From Magnetovibrio sp. (GTDB taxonomy: Bacteria; Pseudomonadota; Alphaproteobacteria; Rhodospirillales; Magnetovibrionaceae), in the NCBI GenBank assembly GCA_016763895.1, contig JAESSV010000250.1, forward strand, positions 1 to 6,118: a stretch of DNA of 6,118 nt. Reading direction: 5' to 3'. A model generated the notes under the pieces. It did not search any database. It was not told the origin of the DNA and worked only from the letters and a program-made list of their open reading frames with translations. This document shows, one piece after another, positions 1 through 6,118 of the stretch. How positions within the stretch are numbered: the first letter of the stretch is position 1; each line of letters starts with the position of its first letter. The position numbers and the translations under genes are program-made.

Positions 1-657
1 CTGATCTGCATTGATGGTGTCAAGATCTTTGCGGTGGGTCATGATTTCACAGACTTGAACATCCATCAGGTCCAAAACGCTTCTGAGCATAATCGTTGAT
101 TCACGAGCGTCGCCAACAACCTTGCTGGAATGCAAGTCGATGGCCCCACGCAGTTCGTCTGTCGAAGAATGCAAAACATCCGGGGCGTGGGGATCCACCC
201 CAAACAAGCGCAATAACACGGCCACGATAGAGTTGATGGATTTGACAAATGGCATCAAAAAAATCACCAAAATATTGACCGTCGGCGTAACGGCCAATGC
301 GGCGCGGTTGGCATGGCGAATGGCATAGGTTTTGGGCAGAATTTCGGCAAAAATCAGCACCAACAAGGTCATGGAAATGGTTGCGATTGCGACGCCGGCT
401 TCGCCAAACAAAGTCGTCATTAAACTGGTTGCCAAAGCCGAGGCCAAAATATTGACCAGATTATTGCCCAACAAAATAGACCCAATGAGCCGTTCTTGTT
501 GGCGTTGCAGGCGGTTAAATTTTTTGGCTCGGGGGTTGCCGCTTTTTTCAAGCTGATGCATGAGCGGCTTTGACGCGGCGGTTAAGGCTGTTTCTGACCC
601 CGAAAAAAAGGCAGATAAAATCAGCAAAACAAAAATAGAAGCAGCAATATAGATCAT
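1..657 (-). CDS. HlyC/CorC-family (CNNM/DUF21 + CBS) membrane transporter, C-terminus cut by window edge
   Basis: The ATG at 657-655 opens a frame that runs without a stop for 219 codons to base 1; family members are usually over 400 aa, so about half is missing. Residues 1-19 (MIYIAASIFVLLILSAFFS) form the first membrane helix, followed by the typical GSETALTAASK motif (20-30). GNNLVNILAS (65-73) begins a second hydrophobic stretch, and about 88-150 holds further helices with the conserved EILPKT (105-110). This is the CNNM/DUF21 transmembrane domain. From about residue 204 (EIMTHRKDLDTI) a cytoplasmic CBS pair begins. Relatives such as CorB/CorC/CNNM are linked to Mg2+ or Co2+ export and resistance; the exact ion cannot be read here. 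The old 'haemolysin' label is probably misleading. The start overlaps the aroKB stop as ATGA, implying translational coupling. No strong Shine-Dalgarno precedes it. Family is confident, substrate is not. Confidence 0.9.
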   Translation of the reverse strand, partial: MIYIAASIFVLLILSAFFSGSETALTAASKPLMHQLEKSGNPRAKKFNRLQRQQERLIGSILLGNNLVNILASALATSLMTTLFGEAGVAIATISMTLLVLIFAEILPKTYAIRHANRAALAVTPTVNILVIFLMPFVKSINSIVAVLLRLFGVDPHAPDVLHSSTDELRGAIDLHSSKVVGDARESTIMLRSVLDLMDVQVCEIMTHRKDLDTINADQ

Positions 658-2312
658 GATAACCAGCGGTCCAACAAGGCCCATAGATCATCGGTATGAA
701 CCTCACTGGTGATGAAGGTTTCGCCGATGCCCTTGGGCAAAATCAGGGTCCGCTTGCCCCCCTCGACCTTTTTGTCGCGGCTCATGTGGTTCAACAAAAC
801 GTCGGCGGTCCAGCCTATTGTGTTTAAGGTGCTGAAATCCGTGGGCAGCCCCAGCTGTTTCATATGAGAAATTGCACGTTCAACATCTTGGGCCGTGCAA
901 AAGCCCAATTGTTTCGATATATCAAAGGCCATTGCCATGCCGATGGCAACGGCTTCACCGTGTAACAAGTTGCTGTTGTAGCCGGTTTCGGCTTCCAGAG
1001 CATGACCAAAGGTATGGCCCAGGTTTAAAAGGGCACGTTTGCCCAATTCCCGTTCGTCTTCGGCAACCACGCGGGCTTTCGCGCGACAACTGGTGAGTAT
1101 GGCGTATTGGCGCTTGTCCATGTCACCGTCCAAAAGCCCTTGAGCGTTGCTTTCTAACCATTCAAAGAAATCAAGGTCGTCAATAAACCCGTACTTTACG
1201 ACTTCTGCGTAGCCTGCCAAAAGCTGACAACGATCCAGGGTGGTGAGGACATCCGTGTCGGCAAGCACCAATTTGGGTTGGTAAAAAGCCCCCACAAGGT
1301 TTTTGCCAAATCGGGTGTTGATGCCGGTTTTGCCGCCTACCGAACTGTCGACTTGGCTGAGCAAGGTGGTGGGCACTTGGATAAAAGGCATGCCGCGCAA
1401 GGTGGTTGACGCGGTAAAGCCAACCAAATCACCAATGACACCGCCGCCCAAGGCGATCAACGTGGTGGTGCGTTCCACCTTCATTTCCAAAAGCCGTTCA
1501 CTTAACGCTTCGAATTGGGCAAAGGATTTGGTTTGTTCACCAGCCGGCAAGGTGATGCTGTCCACCCGAATATCTGCGGACCTTAGGTTGTTTACCAAAT
1601 CTTTTAAATACAGCCGCGCCACGTTTTCATCGGTGATGATAACAGCACGCGGACGCGTTAAGGCCGGGACAATCCATGTGTTGGCCCGTTTCAAAAGCTC
1701 TTGACCTACAACAATGTCATAACTGCGATCGCCTAGGTCCACGCGCAACGTTTTGGGGATGGTGTCGGTCATAAGGATCTTTCCAGTATTGTCGTTTAAA
1801 GCGTTACAAATTTTTTCTACGGTACTGTCCATGGAATCCATGCTGGTATCAATGATGATATGCGCTTTGCCATAAACAGGATAGCGCTGATCCATAAGCT
1901 TTCTCAAAGTTTCGCGCGGATCACCTCTATCCAACAAGGGTCGAACGCCGCGCCGGGTTGTGCGTTCGACCAAAACATCCAAATTGGCATTCAGCCAAAT
2001 GGCGGTAGAAGAGGCCAAAACACGTTCGCGGGTGAGGGCATTTATGAAGGCTCCGCCGCCCGTGGCCAGAACCATGGGGCCTTGCCGCAAAAGCCGTTCG
2101 ATGACGCGTTTTTCCAACGCGCGAAATTCGGGTTCCCCATAAAGTTCGAAATAATCGGCAATGGTGCAATCGGCGGCGGTTTCAATTTCTTCGTCCGAAT
2201 CGACAAAAGGAATGTTCAATCGTTGGGCCAGACGACGTCCGACTGTGCTTTTTCCAGCCCCCATAAGGCCCACGAGAACTAAAGGACGGTCGATTTTCAG
2301 GGCATAAGGCAC
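654..2312 (-). CDS. aroKB: Bifunctional shikimate kinase / 3-dehydroquinate synthase (AroK-AroB fusion)
   Basis: One uninterrupted 552-aa frame carries two cytoplasmic shikimate-pathway enzymes. Residues 1-180 are shikimate kinase (ATP + shikimate to shikimate 3-phosphate): Walker A GLMGAGKST (15-23), DSD (38-40), substrate Arg in EFR (R64), GGG (85-87), lid RPLL (124-127) and RYPVY (143-147). Residues 181-552 are 3-dehydroquinate synthase (DAHP to 3-dehydroquinate, NAD+ and divalent metal): GGGVIGDLVGF (289-299), PTTLLSQVDSSVGGKTGIN (314-332), and likely metal ligands E370 in GYAEVVKYG, H433 in LGHTFGH and H451 in HGEAVAIGM. Each part has full single-enzyme length with no missing catalytic residue. 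The start is GTG at 2312-2310, chosen because AAGGAG lies 8 bases upstream and the kinase fold begins at once. Separate adjacent aroK and aroB genes are the more usual alphaproteobacterial form; fused AroKB proteins are known elsewhere, so the fusion is not unprecedented. M181 could be an internal AroB start. Confidence 0.96.
   Translation of the reverse strand: MPYALKIDRPLVLVGLMGAGKSTVGRRLAQRLNIPFVDSDEEIETAADCTIADYFELYGEPEFRALEKRVIERLLRQGPMVLATGGGAFINALTRERVLASSTAIWLNANLDVLVERTTRRGVRPLLDRGDPRETLRKLMDQRYPVYGKAHIIIDTSMDSMDSTVEKICNALNDNTGKILMTDTIPKTLRVDLGDRSYDIVVGQELLKRANTWIVPALTRPRAVIITDENVARLYLKDLVNNLRSADIRVDSITLPAGEQTKSFAQFEALSERLLEMKVERTTTLIALGGGVIGDLVGFTASTTLRGMPFIQVPTTLLSQVDSSVGGKTGINTRFGKNLVGAFYQPKLVLADTDVLTTLDRCQLLAGYAEVVKYGFIDDLDFFEWLESNAQGLLDGDMDKRQYAILTSCRAKARVVAEDERELGKRALLNLGHTFGHALEAETGYNSNLLHGEAVAIGMAMAFDISKQLGFCTAQDVERAISHMKQLGLPTDFSTLNTIGWTADVLLNHMSRDKKVEGGKRTLILPKGIGETFITSEVHTDDLWALLDRWLS
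1770..1784 (-). promoter_or_regulatory. Possible internal ribosome binding site and ATG for stand-alone AroB inside aroKB
   Basis: On the minus strand GGAAAG (plus-strand 1784-1779) stands 6 bases before an in-frame ATG at 1772-1770, codon 181. The protein from there begins MTDTIPKTLRVDLG, reads like a normal AroB N-terminus and would be 372 aa, the usual length of that enzyme. The match to the anti-Shine-Dalgarno is only moderate. It may be an active second start or a relic of separate genes before the stop codon was lost. Confidence 0.4.
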
Positions 2313-2320
2313 GTTTTTGT

Positions 2321-2326
2321 CTCCTT
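2321..2326 (-). promoter_or_regulatory. Shine-Dalgarno of aroKB that fixes the GTG start
   Basis: The minus strand reads AAGGAG, then 8 bases, then GTG at 2312-2310. This is near-consensus sequence and spacing, and no in-frame ATG competes nearby, so it decides the start of the kinase domain. Confidence 0.85.
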
Positions 2327-2413
2327 AATGACGAATGTGACGAGACTTCAGTGGAAAGCTTTGAGCGTAATCTATACACTGCCGAAAAATTGCCACAGTC
2401 AGATTCTAGAAAG

Positions 2414-2427
2414 TACCTACAAAGGTA
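2414..2427. repeat. Short inverted repeat TACCT-N4-AGGTA in the divergent region
   Basis: TACCT (2414-2418) and AGGTA (2423-2427) are perfect inverted arms around ACAA, extendable by one G-T pair. The right arm runs into the candidate plus-strand -10 hexamer, so it could be a small operator. Five-base arms occur often by chance, so support is weak. Confidence 0.25.
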
Positions 2428-2465
2428 TAGAACTGCAAGAAAACTAGGAAGGTGTTTTCAAACTT

Positions 2466-2606
2466 ATGAAACGTATGCCCGTAATTATATTTTTCTTCAT
2501 TTTGGCGCTTATCGTTGGCGGCGTGGGAGTTCTTGCCACGTGGGACATTCCGGCGCCGGTAAATTCCGTTGAAAAGGTCCTGCCTGATGAACGCTTCCCG
2601 CGTTAA
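2466..2606 (+). CDS. Small single-pass membrane protein (46 aa), function unknown
   Basis: ATG at 2466 to TAA at 2604-2606 encodes a 46-residue protein. MKR is followed by an uninterrupted hydrophobic stretch (about residues 5-25, PVIIFFFILALIVGGVGVLA), then a short polar tail with WDIPAP (26-31), VEKVLP (35-40) and DERFPR (41-46). The positive N-terminus ahead of the helix suggests the tail faces the periplasm. From memory, small alphaproteobacterial proteins with a membrane helix, a WDIPxP motif and a terminal DxRFP(R) occur in this kind of locus; I know no assigned function and could not search. AGGAAGG lies 13 bases upstream, and no in-frame alternative start lies closer to it. The end overlaps the next gene by 20 bases in another frame, which suggests coupled translation. 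A chance frame is the alternative, but the membrane-helix-plus-tail design and operon position argue for a real gene. Confidence 0.72.
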   Translation: MKRMPVIIFFFILALIVGGVGVLATWDIPAPVNSVEKVLPDERFPR

Positions 2607-4509
2607 GTTCACATCGGTTTTGGCTGCTTTTGGGGTGGCCGTGTTGTTTGGCACAACCGTGTCGGCGCAAAATGGGCCGGTGGACTTGTCGCCACCCAAA
2701 CAACTTGGGGCGTATCCCAACAAGGCTTTGCCGCCGGCGTCTTCTTACCCTGAGGCGATCCCTGAACTTAAGCCTGAGCCTGTTCAAGACACACCATCCT
2801 TTGTTCAGGATCAGCCCCCCTTGGTGCCCCCCTTGGCACCATCATTAGAGCCATCGTTAGAGCCATCATTAGGACCCTCGATGGGACCCTCGATGGGACC
2901 CTCGATGGGACCCTCGATGGGAAATAGCGTGCAATCTGAAAGCTTGGGCGCCGTGAATCCAGACGTTGCGGGCGTGCTCAATGCTGAAGACGGCGGGCTT
3001 GGGTATGCCATGTGGCAAGGGACAAACCGTCGGGTTTTAAAATCCTTGCTGAAAAAAATTCCCGTCACCTCAGCTTCCCCGGCCCTGCGCGACTTGATGC
3101 ATCGGTTGTTGTTGACCGGGGCCGAAGTGCCCGTGGGCTCGCAACCGGGCTCTTTGATCGCATTGCGCGCGGGCCAATTGCTGGTCATGGGCGATTTTAC
3201 GGGCGTGAATGCCTTGTTGAAGGTCGTTCCGGGGTATGCGGACAATCCTGATCTTTTGCGCATCGAAGTGGACGCACGTTTGTTGACCGGTGACGTTGCC
3301 CGGGCGTGTCAGGTGACCAATGCTTTTATCGGAGATCAAAGCTCAGAATATTGGCAAAAGGTCTTTATTTTTTGCCAGGCGCTTGAAGGCAAAGGCGCTC
3401 AGGCCTTGTTGGGCATGTCTTTGTTGCAAGAGCTGGGCGTCGAAGACGACGTTTTTTATACCCTTGTGGAATCCCTTACGGCCCAAGAAACCCCGCCTTT
3501 GATTGCAAGCTTGTCTGATCCAACACCGCTTCATTTGGCGTTGGCGCGCGTGGCCAAGGCGACGTTGCCCGGGGACGTGATTTCGTCAAACCGTCCGTCT
3601 GTGTTGCGGTCCATTGCGATCACGCCGAACGCGCCCCCCACATTGCGCATCGAAGCCGCGGAACGTGCCGAAGTCGCAGGCGCTTTGCCCGTAGATGCTT
3701 TGCGCCAACTGTATGCCAGCATCGAATTTTCAGCAGAAAGCCTTGCGGACCCTCTAACCAGTGCCGAACACTTGTCGGGCCCCATGGGTCGCGCCTTGTT
3801 GTACCGGGCGACGTTGTCGCAAAAAGTCCCCGCAACCCAAGCCGAAGCCTTGTCTCAAGCGTTGCAATTGGCGCGGGATGGGGGACGGTATGCCTCGGCG
3901 GCACGGGCCTTCTTGCCGCAAATTTCACGGGTTAACCCTACGGCTGATCTGGCCTGGTTTGCCCCGGAAGCCATTCGTGCTTTTTTGATTACGAACCGTT
4001 TTGAAGACGTGCGGGGCTGGTTTGATTCGTTGAAGACGGCGGCTGAAAATGATGAACAAATGGCGGCAGCCTTGGAAGCTTTAATGCCCGTGGCCCGCCT
4101 GTCCGATTACAATGAAGCCAGCGGTTGGACCATGGACCGCTTGCCGTTGTGGTGGAATGCGGTCAAAGACAGCGATGGCGCGCGGGACAAAGCTTCGGTT
4201 TTGGCCGCGGTCTTTAACGCCTTGGGTGAAGTTGTGCCCGATGAGATGTGGGTGGAATTGATTGACGGGCCAACCCATCAAGCCCTGTTGGCTCCGCATC
4301 CTTCCCTTTGGTTCTTGTTGGACAGCGCCTCGAAAGGCGAACGCTTGGGCGAAACGATTTTGGTGAGCCTGGTGATTATGGGTGAAGGCGGGCCTGCGCG
4401 GGCCAGCCCGATGATTTTACAACGTGTGTTAAAGGCGCTGGACCGGGTTGGGCTCAAAGCCGAAGCTCGCGCCATGGCCTTAGAAGCCGTCGTCGCCGTC
4501 GGTCTTTAA
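2587..4509 (+). CDS. Exported protein of unknown function with Pro-rich repeat linker and helical-repeat-like body (640 aa)
   Basis: I do not recognise a named family. The preferred start is ATG at 2587, with AAAAGG 9 bases upstream; an in-frame TTG at 2569 would add six residues and spoil the signal peptide. Residues 1-28 look like a Sec signal peptide: basic start, hydrophobic core (VLAAFGVAVLFGTT), cleavage near VSA/QN. No lipobox is seen. Residues about 30-115 are proline-rich and probably disordered, ending in seven PS(L/M)(E/G) repeats (85-112). From about 138 (GLGYAMWQGTNRRVLKSLLKK, split by eye as GLGYAMWQ onward) to the C-terminus the chain is Ala/Leu-rich amphipathic helices resembling a TPR-like solenoid, with segments such as ALRAGQLLVMGDFTGVNAL (192-210). 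No catalytic motif is visible. Two cysteines (241, 263) could form a disulfide. It is probably a periplasmic scaffold or binding protein. It lies between the microprotein and xerD (19-base gap), likely one operon. I have a vague memory of relatives labelled antifreeze-glycopeptide-like, which I would not trust as a function. Confidence 0.88.
   Translation: MNASRVKFTSVLAAFGVAVLFGTTVSAQNGPVDLSPPKQLGAYPNKALPPASSYPEAIPELKPEPVQDTPSFVQDQPPLVPPLAPSLEPSLEPSLGPSMGPSMGPSMGPSMGNSVQSESLGAVNPDVAGVLNAEDGGLGYAMWQGTNRRVLKSLLKKIPVTSASPALRDLMHRLLLTGAEVPVGSQPGSLIALRAGQLLVMGDFTGVNALLKVVPGYADNPDLLRIEVDARLLTGDVARACQVTNAFIGDQSSEYWQKVFIFCQALEGKGAQALLGMSLLQELGVEDDVFYTLVESLTAQETPPLIASLSDPTPLHLALARVAKATLPGDVISSNRPSVLRSIAITPNAPPTLRIEAAERAEVAGALPVDALRQLYASIEFSAESLADPLTSAEHLSGPMGRALLYRATLSQKVPATQAEALSQALQLARDGGRYASAARAFLPQISRVNPTADLAWFAPEAIRAFLITNRFEDVRGWFDSLKTAAENDEQMAAALEALMPVARLSDYNEASGWTMDRLPLWWNAVKDSDGARDKASVLAAVFNALGEVVPDEMWVELIDGPTHQALLAPHPSLWFLLDSASKGERLGETILVSLVIMGEGGPARASPMILQRVLKALDRVGLKAEARAMALEAVVAVGL
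2839..2922 (+). repeat. Seven in-frame 12-bp tandem repeats coding PS(L/M)(E/G)
   Basis: Units start at 2839, 2851, 2863, 2875, 2887, 2899 and 2911. The last four are identical (CCCTCGATGGGA, Pro-Ser-Met-Gly). The first three are diverged versions coding PSLE, PSLE and PSLG. The unit length is a multiple of three, so slippage would change linker length without breaking the frame. The array lies in the proline-rich linker of the exported protein. Confidence 0.95.
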
Positions 4510-4528
4510 ACTCAATTGGGGGCTGTTC

Positions 4529-5470
4529 ATGGGACGGCATTCAAAATTCCTTGATCCTTTGCGTCGGTCCGTAAACCTGTTTTTGGACATGTTGATGGCT
4601 GAACGAGGTGTTGCGGCCAACACCTTGGAAAGTTATTCCCGGGATTTAGCAGATTTTCAGGCCTTTATAAAAACCACAAACGTTGCGGTGCAAAAAGCCC
4701 GCACGGGTCATGTGCGGGCGTATTTAAAACATCTGTCTGGACAGGGTTTAGCCGCCCGCACCCAAGCCCGCAGATTGTCGGCTTTGCGCCAATATTACCG
4801 TTTTTTATATGCCGAAAACATGCGCGATGACGATCCCACGGCCGGCATCGACAGCCCCAAGGCTGGCCTTGCGTTGCCCAAGTATTTAAGCGAAGACGAA
4901 GTGGATGGGTTGTTGGGCGCTGCGGCTCTATATGCGGGGCCCGAGGGCAAGCGGCTGGTGGCTTTGATGGAAATTTTGTACGCAACGGGGCTCAGGGTCA
5001 GCGAATTGGTCGGACTGCCTTTGGCGGCGCTCACGCGGGATGGGCAAATGCTTTTGGTGCGGGGCAAGGGCAACAAAGAACGCATGGTGCCCATATCCGA
5101 GCCCGCACTGGACGCTATTTTGGCTTATTTGGATGTGCGCGATGGATTTTTACCCAAAGCGCTTAAAGAAAAAGGATCCCCTTTTTTGTTTCCGTCGCGC
5201 GCCAAACAAGGCTTTTTGACCCGCGCCCGATTTGCTCAAATTTTGAAAGAATTGGCGGTGGTGGCTAATTTAGAACCCGGGCGGGTGTCGCCGCACGTGT
5301 TGCGCCACTCGTTTGCAAGCCATTTGTTGGCGCATGGCGTGGATTTGCGCGCCTTACAGCAAATGTTGGGGCATTCCGATATCTCAACCACGCAAATTTA
5401 TACCCACGTTTTGGACGAACGATTGAAGCGTTTGGTCACCACAGCCCATCCTCTTTCGGGTGGGGCGTAA
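4529..5470 (+). CDS. xerD: Site-specific tyrosine recombinase XerD
   Basis: This 313-aa cytoplasmic tyrosine recombinase acts, with XerC, at the dif site to resolve chromosome dimers under FtsK control (family knowledge). Residues about 13-100 form the SAM-like core-binding domain (FLDMLMAERGVAANTLESY; ARRLSALRQYYRFLY), and 117-305 the catalytic domain. All six catalytic residues are present with spacing very close to E. coli XerD: R156 (ATGLRVSEL), K180 (GKGNKER), H256 and R259 (HVLRHSF), H282 (LGHSDISTT) and nucleophile Y291 (QIYTHV). Length is normal. The ATG at 4529 follows a run of five G (4518-4522) by 6 bases, a usable Shine-Dalgarno. It starts 19 bases after the exported-protein gene, so the two are probably co-transcribed. 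XerC is the alternative; XerD is preferred on overall sequence and on its position beside aroK/aroB and accA. A phage or integron integrase is unlikely, as there is no attachment site or mobile cargo. Confidence 0.93.
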   Translation: MGRHSKFLDPLRRSVNLFLDMLMAERGVAANTLESYSRDLADFQAFIKTTNVAVQKARTGHVRAYLKHLSGQGLAARTQARRLSALRQYYRFLYAENMRDDDPTAGIDSPKAGLALPKYLSEDEVDGLLGAAALYAGPEGKRLVALMEILYATGLRVSELVGLPLAALTRDGQMLLVRGKGNKERMVPISEPALDAILAYLDVRDGFLPKALKEKGSPFLFPSRAKQGFLTRARFAQILKELAVVANLEPGRVSPHVLRHSFASHLLAHGVDLRALQQMLGHSDISTTQIYTHVLDERLKRLVTTAHPLSGGA

Positions 5471-5512
5471 TTTTCGGTTCCATTTTCGGCAATCAGTGTG
5501 TTACATAAGCTT

Positions 5513-6118
5513 ATGCATCATTATCTCGAATTTGAAAAAACCATCGCCGAACTTGAAGGCAAAATAGAAGAACTCCGCCACCTTCCGGGTGGGGTTGAGG
5601 TCAACATTGTCGAAGAAGTGACCAAGCTTCAGGGCAAGGTCGACAAGAAATTGCGTTCAACCTATGCCAAATTATCGGCGTGGCAACGGACTCAAGTGGC
5701 GCGCCATCCAGATCGTCCGCACGCTTTGGATTATATCGAGGCTTTGATCGAAGATTATACACCGCTTGCCGGTGACCGCCTGTTTGGTGAAGACGCGGCC
5801 CTGGTCGGTGGTCTTGGCCGTTTTCGCAGCCAATCGGTGATGGTGATCGGCATCGAAAAAGGTTCTGACACCGAAACGCGCGTAAAGCACAACTTTGGCA
5901 TGGCGAAGCCCGAAGGCTATCGCAAGGCCCAGCGTTTGATGAACATGGCTGACCATTTCGGTTTGCCCGTGCTTACCTTGGTGGACACATCGGGTGCATT
6001 TCCGGGTGCCGAAGCCGAAGCCCGTGGCCAAGCCGAAGCCATCGCCAAGTCCATCGAAGTCTGTTTCAAAATTCGCGTTCCCTTGATCACCGTGATCATT
6101 GGTGAGGGTGGATCCGGC
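5513..6118 (+). CDS. accA: Acetyl-CoA carboxylase carboxyltransferase subunit alpha, C-terminus cut by window edge
   Basis: AccA pairs with AccD to move the carboxyl group from biotin on AccB to acetyl-CoA, giving malonyl-CoA for fatty acid synthesis in the cytoplasm. The 202 codons seen are about two thirds of the usual 318 or so. Visible marks: MHHYLEFEKTIAELEGKI at the N-terminus, LSAWQRTQVARHPDRPHALD (54-73), HNFGMAKPEGYRKAQRLM (126-143), DTSGAFPGAEAEARGQ (158-173) and GEGGSG (197-202), where the glycine-rich oxyanion-hole loop is cut. Compared with E. coli, DTPGAYPG is DTSGAFPG here, a modest variant. The start ATG at 5513 aligns with the E. coli N-terminus; an in-frame GTG at 5498 is less likely. 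No clear Shine-Dalgarno is seen before it. The 42-base gap after xerD holds no terminator hairpin, so readthrough from xerD is possible, though such an essential gene may have its own promoter. Confidence 0.95.
   Translation, partial: MHHYLEFEKTIAELEGKIEELRHLPGGVEVNIVEEVTKLQGKVDKKLRSTYAKLSAWQRTQVARHPDRPHALDYIEALIEDYTPLAGDRLFGEDAALVGGLGRFRSQSVMVIGIEKGSDTETRVKHNFGMAKPEGYRKAQRLMNMADHFGLPVLTLVDTSGAFPGAEAEARGQAEAIAKSIEVCFKIRVPLITVIIGEGGSG

Larger units (their letters stand above)
2313..2465. promoter_or_regulatory. Divergent promoter region between aroKB and the plus-strand operon
   Basis: Both flanking genes point outward, so their promoters should lie in these 153 bases. Two TATAGA hexamers face apart: plus strand at 2426-2431, about 35 bases before the microprotein ATG, and minus strand at 2376-2371, about 58 bases before the aroKB GTG. 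Neither has a convincing -35 box at 16-18 bases (the best are poor matches such as TTCTAG and CTGTGG), so the exact promoters are tentative. I found no riboswitch or terminator. AGGAAGG at 2446-2452 is the best Shine-Dalgarno for the plus-strand gene, but it lies 13 bases from the ATG, which is long. Confidence 0.5.

Noticed and set aside
1821..1850. Repeated Met-Asp-Ser coding unit in the AroK C-terminus
   Set aside because: Only two imperfect copies, too few to call a repeat element.
1303..2282. Plus-strand open frames of 133 and 140 aa opposite aroKB
   Set aside because: They lie wholly antisense to well-identified catalytic domains and show no recognisable domain, so they are shadows.
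2569..2586. TTG at 2569 as the start of the exported protein
   Set aside because: It would add LKRSCL before a good signal peptide, whereas ATG 2587 has AAAAGG 9 bases upstream. The added cysteine is not in a lipobox context.
2811..3263. Minus-strand 150-aa open frame with an EGPIEGP-like repeat opposite the exported-protein gene
   Set aside because: Its repeat is only the complement of the 12-bp tandem array. There is no plausible leader, and the plus-strand frame has a signal peptide and an operon context.
4529..5470. Tyrosine recombinase as a marker of a mobile element or integron
   Set aside because: It is a standard XerD set among core genes, with no direct repeats, attachment site, tRNA or cargo genes.
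5471..5512. Terminator between xerD and accA
   Set aside because: No GC-rich hairpin followed by a T-run is present; only a loose repeat of TTTTCGG and ATTTTCGG is seen.
5504..5515. Perfect 12-bp palindrome CATAAGCTTATG covering the accA start codon
   Set aside because: A 12-bp palindrome is expected about once or twice by chance in 6 kb, and the arms do not extend. No other support for an operator.

Overview
This window looks like a chromosomal core-gene neighbourhood of an alphaproteobacterium. The order CorC-like transporter / aroB-aroK / (divergent) / xerD / accA matches my memory of conserved alphaproteobacterial synteny. A Rhodospirillales-like member is my best guess, but that is inference. 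Base composition is moderate, and leucine is coded mostly by TTG in xerD and, by impression, in the large unknown gene before it. I see no tRNA, rRNA, CRISPR array, insertion sequence, attachment site or prophage gene.

Left half (minus strand, 2312 down to 1): a GTG-started gene encodes shikimate kinase fused in frame to 3-dehydroquinate synthase (AroKB, 552 aa), two enzymes of the shikimate pathway. Its stop codon overlaps the start of a CNNM/DUF21-CBS (HlyC/CorC-type) membrane protein in an ATGA arrangement. The window edge cuts the second gene after 219 codons. The two are almost certainly one transcript. The fusion joint keeps what looks like the old aroB start, with a purine-rich stretch before it, so a separate AroB product is possible.

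Centre (about 2313-2465): a 153-base divergent intergenic region that must hold the outward promoters. It contains an excellent Shine-Dalgarno for aroKB, two divergent TATAGA hexamers and a short inverted repeat.

Right half (plus strand, 2466 to 6118): a 46-aa single-pass membrane microprotein overlaps by 20 bases a 640-aa exported protein of unknown function. That protein has a signal peptide, a proline-rich linker with seven 12-bp tandem repeats, and a long helical region. After 19 bases comes xerD, a tyrosine recombinase with all six catalytic residues, and after 42 more bases comes accA (acetyl-CoA carboxylase carboxyltransferase alpha subunit), cut by the window edge after 202 codons. 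Tight spacing suggests that the first three plus-strand genes are co-transcribed; accA may be too, or may have its own promoter.

I do not see a new defence, mobile or biosynthetic system. The least understood part is the microprotein plus exported helical protein ahead of xerD; the most structurally notable gene is the aroKB fusion.
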